DNA of 64,000 nucleotides from Pedobacter sp. KBW06 (GTDB taxonomy: Bacteria; Bacteroidota; Bacteroidia; Sphingobacteriales; Sphingobacteriaceae), in assembly GCF_003852525.1 (NCBI RefSeq), contig NZ_QAJL01000001.1, forward strand, positions 1,873,268 through 1,937,267, written 5' to 3'. Position 1 is the stretch's first letter. Every line of letters begins with the position of its first letter. The translations under genes were made by a program, and so were the position numbers. Below the pieces are notes generated by a model, which was not told the DNA's origin, made no database searches, and saw nothing but the letters and a program-made list of their open reading frames with translations. Below are positions 55,053 through 62,889 of this stretch, one piece after another.

Positions 55053-55509
55053 CCCGAATGTGACCCCATTGTTTCGGGAAAAAGTGGCCGCAAATTAGGC
55101 TGCCGAGTGAGTCCATAAAGTTCCCTTCTCCTTAACGAATATAGCCAACACCCTGGATTTTTCATCCTTTGCAAAAAAAAAGCTAACCTTATTCTACTTC
55201 TGATTGTATTTTCGGATCAAAACATGCCCCTAAATCACCTCCAACTGATCCATTCCAGCTCCACCTCAAAATAAAGCGATTTAAGGCGAGCTGACACCTT
55301 GGATGACAAACATCCCATGACAAGGAATCTGGCGTGAGCAAGCGGCCTCAAACAGGCTTATTTTTCAAAAAGAATTTACAATGCAGGGAGTAAAACAATG
55401 CTCTAAACCTAAAAAACGGCCACTTTGACCCGTAATACATGGTCAGTTTAGAGCGGAATTGCGTGTCAGTTTAAATGCGGAACGAATGGCCACTTTTGGC
55501 GAAATACCC
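55053..55509. mobile_element. IS21-like terminal remnant with 43-bp inverted repeat, right copy
   Basis: Non-coding, with GTCAGTTTAGAGCGGAA at 55442-55458 and GTCAGTTTAAATGCGGAA at 55465-55482, the kind of multiple terminal repeats found in IS21-family elements. The end 55467-55509 is the inverse of 48386-48428. Recombinase coding sequence starts right after it at about 55510. No istA or istB gene is visible in the window. Confidence 0.55.
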
Positions 55510-56592
55510 ACCCATCTAACATGGGCGTTTGAAACTATTGCTGAAGGAGTATTTGCAACAGACGTGGTTTGGAGAATGGCAAAAGAGCGTGGCTTAAAAT
55601 GCCAACGAAATACTTTTTGGGATTTGATTAGAAATCCTATTTATTGTGGTAAAATAGTTGTTCCACGAGATGAACATACCGAAATGTATTTAGCAGACGG
55701 CAAACATAAACCAATTATCAGTGAGAGCTTATTTTGGGATGTTCAAGACGTTTTAAACGCTCGAAAAAAAGCGCAACAGGTCAAAATTGAAACACCCGAA
55801 AATTTGCCTTTGAGAGGTTTTTTATATTGTCCAGAGTGTTTGAAAACACTGACTGGTAGCCCATCGAAAGGCAGAACTGGACATTACTATTATTACCATT
55901 GTAAATCACCTTGCAAATCAAGATTTAGCGCTCTTAAAATCAATAAAGATTTTGAAGATGGATTAATGGCATTTCTACCTAAACCTGGAATGGCAGAACT
56001 ATTTAAAGAGGTCATTATGGATGCTACTTCTAATGATACATTGAATTTTGAGCAAGAGCGCAAAAGATTGGTATCGGAAGTATCAGAACAAAACAACATG
56101 CTCACAAAGTTGAGAACAATGCTACTATCTGATGACATTGATTTGCAGGATTACAAAATCATGAAAACAAAGTGTGATGAAAAGATCACAAACCTTGAAA
56201 GTAAATTGAAAGAGCTTAAGGAAAATGCCTCTGAGATTTCGGATATGGGGCAAATTATTGATGAAGCATTAGAAAAGCTTCAAATCCTGCATGATTTATA
56301 CATTGAGGGCGATATTAGTGATAAACGGCATGTAACTGGTTCGATCTATGACGAAAAATGGACTATTTTTGAAAATAAAGGTCGAACCGGAAAGATTAAC
56401 CTCGCTGTCCAGCTCATATATCAAATAAATACAGCTTTTGGACATAAAAAAGCCAGAGTTAGAACTAACTCTGGCTTAGTACCCTTGGCCGTATTAAGGT
56501 CGAAACGGTTCAAATATGATTTAATAAGAATTTCAAAGATTCTGGTGCGTAAAGAGCTTTTAGAGCAAATCTTACAAAAAACAGAATGGTAG
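55459..56592 (+). pseudogene. Truncated large serine recombinase (scar D), catalytic domain missing
   Basis: The frame begins inside the IS-like end; from about 55510 it is recombinase: THLTWAFETIAEGVFATDVV, the recombinase domain with NPIYCGKIVVPRDEHTEMY, and a zinc ribbon (LRGFLYCPECLKTLTG and YYHCKSPCKSRF). A coiled coil follows at about 175-290 and the C-terminal tail VLRSKRFKYDLIRISK. The N-terminal resolvase part with the catalytic Ser is absent. A 13-base stem hairpin (56450-56462 with 56465-56477) and the core GTACCCTTGGCCG (56479-56491) lie inside the last coding stretch. It cannot be active alone. Confidence 0.85.
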
Positions 56593-56731
56593 CAATTTCT
56601 TATTAGCTTAAAGCCTAATTTTGATAAGGGCAAAGATACATTCTTTTCCATAATTTTTTCATTCTGTAATAACTTAGACTGATCTTGGTTAGCAAGATCA
56701 GTCTAAGTTTTGGCAAGTATTAGCATAAATA

Positions 56732-58681
56732 CTATAAACCAATAACTTTATCTACGGTAATTGAAAAAATTGGTTTTTTCTCTTCTGATAATAGTTTAAT
56801 TGGTACCAATTCCATTTGGGAAACTGGTATTGCCAGTCTTTCCGATATTTTTTTAAGTAATAAATCAATTCTCAGTTCATAAACATCTTGAGTAAAGCCG
56901 AATTCATCAGTGAAAGAATCCCCAGTCAATTCCTGGGTAAGTAAAACCGAACGCTGATTAATTAATATATTAGTAATCATATATTCTTGAACTGAAGTAC
57001 GTTCTGTGCCAGGCTCTATTAAAATTTCCACCTTCGCTTTTTCCGCAACAGAATTTGGTTGAATAATAAGCCATTTTTTGAATGGCGCTAATGCCGATGT
57101 AATAAATTTAATACTTGGTTGAAATTGATTTATAGTTTGTGTGGCAAACACAGACCCTATCAAATCAGCTTTAAACTTATTCCTACGAAATTCATTAGCA
57201 TTATTAAAATAGATTTCGTAAAAAATACCATTTAAAATATGTTCAGAGACAAAAATTGGTTTTAACAACAATTGATTTGATAGTTCATCCAAAAAATTTA
57301 TTGCCTCAAATGCATTACCACAACCTGCTTGATAGATATTACGTCCAATTACAAAAAGTAGATCTTTATCTTTTATCTCAAGCAGAGGAAATTTTCTAAA
57401 CAAGTTTATCCCCTCATTTTGGCTGTACCAATTATTAGCTTTTAATAGCTGATATATTTGTGCTCCATTATCGGTGTTTGTATTTTCATACCCACCGTCA
57501 GCTAAAGCAAACTTTCCATAACCACCCACAGAAATATTGGATGGAATGTCTAAATCATCATTGATAATAGGTGTCACTTCCTTTTCTAAGTCATCTTTAA
57601 TAACGACAGGCTCAATGATATTATTTGAATCACTTTCTAGTGTATTTTGATCCTCTAAAGGTATGCTTTCTAGCTCTGAGGTATTAAATTCAGCGACTAA
57701 ATCATTTTCCTTTGTAAAATCAAAAGGATCGGTAGGGGCGGTAGAATCTATGGCGTTATTTTTTACCACCTTAGCAATTTGAATAGAACCAGAAAGCTCT
57801 CTAAAAGAAGCTGGGTCTTTATCAGAAAGAAAATTAATTAAAGAAGAAAAAGAAATAATACTTAAATTGTCTGATCCTGTGTAAGCGTGAAACTCAGCTA
57901 CAAGACGGGGATCAGGTAACCTAACATCTTTCATTTCATCAAGCTTACCATTTCCTCGTTTAACAAACGGATAATATACAATATCTTTTTTCCCATCATT
58001 AGAAACGAAAATTAAACTTTTCGTGTTATTTTCTTTAGCATAATTGAGTATTTCTTTCCATATAATGAGATCGCCATATTTATTATCTGTCTTAGTAACG
58101 TCAAAAAAACCAGGAGGAATATTGTTTAATGCACGGAATTCAGCTTCATGCTTGATAGTGCTTATCATCTCAAAGATATTAGAGACAACAACATTGTCCT
58201 GAAAGTGCTTACTGAACTCTTCATTTAACGTATGAATGGAGAGAGTATCATATTTTGTAGCGCCTTTTATTTTATTAAACGTTTTTTTTACAAGTTCTAC
58301 ATCTGCCATAAAAGCTTCCTTGTCTGGATAAGAACCCTTATTCACTTCTTGATTATAATACATATTAAGAAATGAACTCATATTTTCCAATAATTTTTGG
58401 ATTGTACCGAGTTTATCTACACCATCCAAATATCCCTTTAATTGTCCCGTTGAAGCACGTTCATTGTATTCCTGCATCGACCAACTCGTGATCTTAACTC
58501 TTGGCTTTTGATCAGGGCTATTAAACCAAGAATAAAACTCCTTCCGGGCATCAGTATGTAATTTAAACATTTGAGAAAAAAGACCAGTATCAAAAAAGAT
58601 AACAGTATCTAGGTCTTTCAATTGTGCAAGAATATGATCTTGATATTCTTCTCGGGTAGTAGAGAGCTTCGGGAAATGCAT
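56732..58681 (-). CDS. PIN-like domain nuclease (PIN_8 type) with large C-terminal region
   Basis: 649 residues. The N-terminal ~240 residues fit PIN_8: TVIFFDTGLF (D31), a conserved acidic stretch SWSMQEYNE (E71/E74), DNKYGDLIIWKEIL (D204) and LIFVSNDGKKDI (D229, D233), which would form the metal site of an RNase. The middle (about 310-400) is acidic and low-complexity. The C-terminal ~250 residues are of unknown type. It is the last gene of the minus-strand set DUF5343 - Swt1 HEPN - PIN, 97 bases after the HEPN stop. PIN_8 proteins occur in bacterial defence islands. The role as RNA-cutting effector is inference. Confidence 0.78.
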   Translation of the reverse strand: MHFPKLSTTREEYQDHILAQLKDLDTVIFFDTGLFSQMFKLHTDARKEFYSWFNSPDQKPRVKITSWSMQEYNERASTGQLKGYLDGVDKLGTIQKLLENMSSFLNMYYNQEVNKGSYPDKEAFMADVELVKKTFNKIKGATKYDTLSIHTLNEEFSKHFQDNVVVSNIFEMISTIKHEAEFRALNNIPPGFFDVTKTDNKYGDLIIWKEILNYAKENNTKSLIFVSNDGKKDIVYYPFVKRGNGKLDEMKDVRLPDPRLVAEFHAYTGSDNLSIISFSSLINFLSDKDPASFRELSGSIQIAKVVKNNAIDSTAPTDPFDFTKENDLVAEFNTSELESIPLEDQNTLESDSNNIIEPVVIKDDLEKEVTPIINDDLDIPSNISVGGYGKFALADGGYENTNTDNGAQIYQLLKANNWYSQNEGINLFRKFPLLEIKDKDLLFVIGRNIYQAGCGNAFEAINFLDELSNQLLLKPIFVSEHILNGIFYEIYFNNANEFRRNKFKADLIGSVFATQTINQFQPSIKFITSALAPFKKWLIIQPNSVAEKAKVEILIEPGTERTSVQEYMITNILINQRSVLLTQELTGDSFTDEFGFTQDVYELRIDLLLKKISERLAIPVSQMELVPIKLLSEEKKPIFSITVDKVIGL

Positions 58682-58778
58682 TAATTTTTAATTTAGTTTA
58701 GCAAAATAGATATTAGTATACGAAAATGTAATATAAGTTAGATAGAGGCATGACGCAAAACCTTTGTTAGTGGCAGTT

Positions 58779-59369
58779 TTATTCCATTATTCTAAACCAG
58801 TCTTTTACTGTTAATTCCAGCCTAACAATTTCGTCCTCTGCTAATGGGCAACAATGCGCTATTGGCCCTCTTAATTGATTTAAGTTTGTCATTATTTTCT
58901 GAAAAGACCTCTGTCCTCTTTTGAAAAGGGTTTCAAATGCTTCCCAATTTCCAGTTACAATTTGGCTTAATTCTCCAAAAGTTGTATAGTCTATTTTTTC
59001 TTCTGAGCGAATTGTGAAACCTGACTCTTCCTCACGCTTAATATTCAAATCAACACCTTTTCTAATTTCTTCTTTTACTTTATCCCACCAATTTTCTCCG
59101 TATTTCTCAAACATTAATTCAACAACTAAACTTCTAATTGATTTTTCTAAACAATAGAAAACCTCATAATGTTGAGCCATCATTCTCGCTTCCTTTCTGT
59201 AATCAGAATTGAATTGCAAATAATAACTTTTTGCTTGGACTTCTTGTTTTTCAATTCGGCCTAAATTTAAATCAAGTTTAGTCTCGATTTTATCAAGTTC
59301 ATTTTCAGCTAAAGAATTTGCAAGAGCAAAAAGTTTTATTTTCGACAATTGATCTTGTTTATTATTCAT
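58779..59369 (-). CDS. Swt1-type HEPN domain protein
   Basis: 196 residues. Swt1-family HEPN marks: YEVFYCLEKSIRSLVVELMF, YGENWWDKVKEEIRKGV, the YTTFGELSQIVTGNWEAF segment, and NLNQLRGPIAH with R167-x4-H172, the HEPN catalytic pattern. C-terminal ELTVKDWFRI is also typical. HEPN proteins are often RNases in toxin-antitoxin and abortive infection systems. Its start overlaps the end of the DUF5343 gene by 8 bases, so translation is coupled. Confidence 0.82.
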   Translation of the reverse strand: MNNKQDQLSKIKLFALANSLAENELDKIETKLDLNLGRIEKQEVQAKSYYLQFNSDYRKEARMMAQHYEVFYCLEKSIRSLVVELMFEKYGENWWDKVKEEIRKGVDLNIKREEESGFTIRSEEKIDYTTFGELSQIVTGNWEAFETLFKRGQRSFQKIMTNLNQLRGPIAHCCPLAEDEIVRLELTVKDWFRIME

Positions 59370-60006
59370 TTAATAAATTTTCTTTTAGGGATTTGAAAAT
59401 CGCGTTATATATAGCTGGATCATCTGTTTTTGGAAGAACTAAATTAATCGTATAATTAATTCCTAAATCAATCTGTTTTTTGGTATTGTTTTTATGAATT
59501 ACATCACTTACTTTCTCATTTGAATGTGATTCCGTTCTATTCTCGATTTGGATACTTTTTTCCTCTTTACTCAAAGTACTTTCAAAATCCGCAAACTCTT
59601 TAGCATTAAAAAATGAGGCAACTATTGCTTTTACAACTGAATTATCGTGAGCAAGTCCAGTAGTATCAGTAACCAATTTCAAAAAGTCAGGTCTGCTTAA
59701 ATCGTGAGCATATTCATTTCTAACATATAATTCCTCGTAACCTTTTTTTAGTGCAGAAGCCATAGAAATACCTCTATATGTTGGATTTCTAAAATCTTTA
59801 TATAATTGTGTTGGAGTCCCATCTTCTCCAAGGAGCTTACACTTTTTTGCCCAAGGAATAAAGGCTTTTTGATTTCCTCCAGGAAAACCAAGTTTAGTTC
59901 CTAAAAAATCACCATTAAAATTTTCAGGAATAGAAGCATCACATATCTTATTCAGAATTTTCGTAAGGGTTCCAGACGAAACCATATAAGGTAAATTTAT
60001 TGCCAT
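59362..60006 (-). CDS. DUF5343-family protein
   Basis: 214 residues with the DUF5343 layout: LPYMVSSGTLTKILNKICDA at the start, FLGTKLGFPGGNQKAFIPWAKKC, LLGEDGTPTQLYKDFRNP, and YEELYVRNEYAHDLSR, a winged-helix-like region. A polar linker follows (about 150-180), then a short C-terminal beta segment (IDLGINYTINLVLPKTDDPAI). The DNA-binding-like fold could make it the sensor or antitoxin for the overlapping HEPN gene. That is inference. Confidence 0.82.
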   Translation of the reverse strand: MAINLPYMVSSGTLTKILNKICDASIPENFNGDFLGTKLGFPGGNQKAFIPWAKKCKLLGEDGTPTQLYKDFRNPTYRGISMASALKKGYEELYVRNEYAHDLSRPDFLKLVTDTTGLAHDNSVVKAIVASFFNAKEFADFESTLSKEEKSIQIENRTESHSNEKVSDVIHKNNTKKQIDLGINYTINLVLPKTDDPAIYNAIFKSLKENLLNE

Positions 60007-60442
60007 TTTTTTTTATTTTATGTTTGATTCTTCTGTTGGGGGTCTGCGGTAAAATTGCCACTAACACTTGGTTTTGCCAGATAAACATAAGAAAAGTTTC
60101 GCATAACCATCTTTATATGTACATTTTGTTTCACAAACTTATTTTATTGATAATAATATTGACTTATATTTAGTTAGTAACATTTAGTAGATAAGTAGCG
60201 AAACTATATTAAAAGCTTTTCAAAAAATATTGCCTGTGTAATAAAGAAGCCTCTTTTCATAAAGTCTTTGCAAATTAGAAAGCTCGGCTCAATTTGGAGA
60301 AATTAATGGAAAAGAGAAACAGCAGATATAATCAACTTATCCGTAGAAAAGTATGAACCAAGTTTAGTCTTTTGTTTCAGAAACATAATTCCCTAAATTA
60401 CAATAAGCTAAGTAATTCAAACATACTCCCATTCCCAAAATT
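60007..60442. other. AT-rich intergenic region upstream of the DUF5343 operon
   Basis: 436 bases between the divergent DUF5343 operon and the recombinase pseudogene. It should hold the operon promoter. No open frame, tRNA or clear terminator was seen. Confidence 0.45.
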
Positions 60443-61841
60443 ATGAAAATCGCCGATTTATATATTAGAGTAAGTACTGACGAGCAAGCTGACAAAGGTT
60501 ATTCTCAACGCAGTCAACAAAATGTATTATTGAAGTACTGTGAAATAAAATGCTATCACGGTTAGAAACATCATAACAGAGGACTATTCGGCAAAAACCT
60601 TTGAACGACCACAATGGAAAAAATTACTTCTAGATTTAAAAAAGACTAGAGGCAAAGCAAACCTAATTTTGTTCACGAAATGGGATCGTTTCAGCAGAAA
60701 CACGAGTGACGCTTATTTAATGATTAAAATACTTAATCAACTTGGGGTAGAGCCACAAGCAATAGAACAACCTCTCGAAATCAGCATCCCAGAAAATAAG
60801 GTCATGTTAGCTTTATATCTTACTACGCCTGAAATTGAAAATGACAAGCATCTCACATGAAATGGGCATTTGAGCAAATCTCACAAGGCACCTATTCTGT
60901 CGCTGAAATCTGGAAAATGGCAAAACAACGTGGATTAACAAATGGCGTTACAAGTTTTAGAGATGCATTAAAAAACATAGGCTATTGTGGAAAAATAAAG
61001 GTTCCTTCAAATTAATATGAAACCGCACATCTCGTGGATGGTCAACATCAACCTTTAATCTCTGAAACATTATTTTATAAAGTGCAAGATGTACTATCGG
61101 CTAGAAAAAGAAAATCTAAAGTTTCAGTAATAAAAAAAGTATCAAAAGAGCATCTTCCTTTAAGAGGCTTCTTAAGCTGCCCCACATGTATGCGTATGCT
61201 CACAGGCAGCGCATCCAAAGGCTCTAAAAATTATTTCCATTACTATCACTGTAAATCCGCTTGTAGATGCAGATACCCAGCTAATAAAGTGAATAACGCT
61301 TTTATAAAAAAACTACAAGAGTTTATTCCTAAACCCGAAACCATAAATATCTATAGAGAATTAGTAGCTAATGCTACCAAAGATCATAATGAATTCCAAA
61401 AAAGTGGATCTAAAAAAATTTTAAATCAGATATCCGAAAACAATAATAAAGTCACGAAAGCAAGGGAGCTTCTCTTAGTTGATAGTATTAGTCCTCATGA
61501 CTACAAATTAGTTAAAAGCGAATCAGAAGATAAAATTCTAAGACTTGAAGCAGAGTTAGCTGAATTAATGTTGAGTAAATCTAATCCGACAGATCTTATT
61601 GAACTTTTAAACACAGCACTTGAAAGAATAGAGAATATTGATATTTTATACTTAGAAGCGGACATAGAGCTTAAAAGATTAATTATTAGTTCGATTTTCC
61701 CTGAAAAATGGATATTTGACGGAGCCGAACATCGAACTAATCAAACAAACTTAATAATCTCGCATATAGTACAGATTAACAAGGAATTAGAGCATAAAAA
61801 AACCGAAGTAGCAACAGATTATCGTTACTACTTCGGTCTAG
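60443..61841 (+). pseudogene. Degenerate large serine recombinase next to tRNA-Leu
   Basis: The start is intact: MKIADLYIRVSTDEQADKGY, with the catalytic Ser in YIRVS. The frame then shifts after about 60 codons near 60560, continues (TKWDRFSRNTSDAYL, PEIENDKHL), loses a stretch near 60850, and is stopped again at about 61015. The last part (about 61034-61840) is open and includes the zinc ribbon (LRGFLSCPTCMRMLTG, YYHCKSACRCRY) and the coiled coil. It then runs in frame into the tRNA-Leu sequence (LVPSAGVEPARFPTG). So the 3' end of the gene and the attachment site coincide. It is inactive as read. Confidence 0.85.
61802..61837 (+). repeat. Hairpin at the recombinase end beside the tRNA
   Basis: ACCGAAGTAGCAAC (61802-61815) pairs with GTTACTACTTCGGT (61824-61837) with one mismatch, directly before TCTA and the tRNA 3' end at 61842. 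The same position relative to the core is held by different hairpins at 46494, 48657, 51303 and 56450. Confidence 0.8.
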
Positions 61842-61853
61842 TACCCAGCGCCG
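61841..61853. repeat. Candidate attachment-site core at the tRNA-Leu 3' end
   Basis: GTACCCAGCGCCG, identical to 48686-48698 in direct orientation. It spans the acceptor and T-stem start of tRNA-Leu. The recombinase pseudogene reads into it. Confidence 0.65.
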
Positions 61854-61921
61854 GAGTCGAACCGGCACGGTTTCCCACAGGTGTTTGAGACCAGCGCGTC
61901 TACCAATTCCGCCAGCTGGGC
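61842..61921 (-). tRNA. tRNA-Leu (anticodon CAA)
   Basis: 80 bases without encoded CCA. The acceptor stem GCCCAGC pairs with GCTGGGT (one G:U), with discriminator A at 61842. The anticodon loop CTCAAAC has CAA at 61885-61887, decoding UUG. The variable arm is short but class II, and the T arm GCCGG-TTCGACT-CCGGC is perfect. The 3' end points into the accessory region, as expected for an integration target. Confidence 0.93.
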
Positions 61922-61982
61922 ATTTGCTTTGTTAGCGGGTTGCAAATGTATAAAACACAATCCTAATTAGCAACAATTATTT

Positions 61983-62267
61983 TTAATTTTCTTCTTTTAG
62001 CTTTTTATCCACGATAAACGGCGCAAATGGAAGCAGGGAAGCGGCTCCAATCATTGCGGTCTTGCTGAACTTCCATTTATATTCCTGCCATGCCATGATC
62101 AGGATCACGATATACATCACAAATAATAAACCATGTGCCCAACCGGTATATTTCACAGCGAGTGGCATTCCTGCCCAATACTTCAATGGCATTGCGACAA
62201 ACAACAGCAAGAGATAAGAGATCCCTTCAGCAACAGCAACTTTTCTAAAAATGGATAATGTAGTCAT
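61983..62267 (-). CDS. DUF3817-family membrane protein
   Basis: 94 residues from the ATG at 62267 (a longer reading starts with TTG). Three hydrophobic helices; FRKVAVAEGISYLLLLFVAMPLKYWAGMP at the start (in parts) and YTGWAHGLLFVMYIV are typical for DUF3817. Role unknown, usually a core gene. Confidence 0.85.
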   Translation of the reverse strand: MTTLSIFRKVAVAEGISYLLLLFVAMPLKYWAGMPLAVKYTGWAHGLLFVMYIVILIMAWQEYKWKFSKTAMIGAASLLPFAPFIVDKKLKEEN

Positions 62268-62300
62268 ATAAGTGATTTGCTGGCAAAAGTAGCGCAAACA

Positions 62301-62340
62301 AGCATTGTAAAAAAGCCGAAATCAGCTTTTTTACAATGCT
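62301..62340. terminator. Hairpin terminator downstream of hscB
   Basis: A perfect 16-base stem (AGCATTGTAAAAAAGC at 62301-62316 with its complement at 62325-62340) and an 8-base loop, 7 bases after the hscB stop on the minus strand. Confidence 0.85.
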
Positions 62341-62347
62341 TTAACAC

Positions 62348-62884
62348 CTAAGCGGCCGATTCGGCCTTATTGATACTTTCCCGGATCCGGTATAAGTACT
62401 TATTTCGGTAATATAAATCCTTTATGGCGATCAGCAGCGCAGTCTGGCCTTCTGCATCGGCTGATTCAAATGAAGCCGTCAGCGCAGCGATTTTATCGCC
62501 TAAACCCTTCTCTATTTCATCCACCTCAACCTTCAGACCTGCTAAACGTGCTGCATCCGGATCAAACTGTAAATCCATAAGTGCTTCATTCACCTCCATC
62601 ATCTCCATCAGGAAATCCTGTGGAAGCTTATAGTTCTCCCCTTCTGTCAGCTGACCTTTCAGCTCCAGGATATAGTGTAATCTTTTCTGCGGATCAGTCA
62701 ATACCTGGTAGGCTTTGTTGTTCACCGTACTCAGCTCCAATACTTCTTCCTGTTTCTCTTCAGATTCATTGATGTAGAAATCAGGATGATACTTTTTGCT
62801 CAGCTCATAGAACTTCTTTTTCACCAAACCTGCATCTGGATTAAAGCTTACCGGCAATCCGTAAAATTCAAAATAATCCAACAT
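62348..62884 (-). CDS. hscB: Fe-S cluster assembly co-chaperone HscB (J-protein)
   Basis: 178 residues. The N-terminal J domain has YFEFYGLPVSFNPDAGLVKKKF, the HPD motif in KYHPDFY, and NKAYQVLTDPQKRLHYIL. The C-terminal helical part (LPQDFLMEMMEVNEAL) is the HscB-type scaffold-binding domain. It works with an Hsp70 in Fe-S cluster transfer. It starts 5 bases after the rseP stop. Confidence 0.92.
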   Translation of the reverse strand: MLDYFEFYGLPVSFNPDAGLVKKKFYELSKKYHPDFYINESEEKQEEVLELSTVNNKAYQVLTDPQKRLHYILELKGQLTEGENYKLPQDFLMEMMEVNEALMDLQFDPDAARLAGLKVEVDEIEKGLGDKIAALTASFESADAEGQTALLIAIKDLYYRNKYLYRIRESINKAESAA

Positions 62885-62889
62885 ATCCT

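Larger units (their letters stand above)
46200..61841. mobile_element. Composite integrative island at tRNA-Leu, with repeated recombinase scars
   Basis: The region ends exactly at the tRNA-Leu 3' end and contains four recombinase tails (A 46488, B 48429, C 51268, D 55459) plus a nearly full-length pseudogene at 60443. It is visibly more AT-rich than flanking core genes and rich in uncharacterised and defence-like cargo. The left limit is not certain: scar A is the leftmost clear sign, but a tail-like remnant at 43073 suggests it could begin near 42.6 kb. No conjugation or replication genes are present, so these were probably small recombinase-mobilised units. Confidence 0.68.

Noticed and set aside
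55459..55509. First 17 codons of the truncated recombinase frame as native N-terminus
   Set aside because: They lie inside the IS-like repeat, whose inverse occurs at 48386; recombinase similarity only begins after them.
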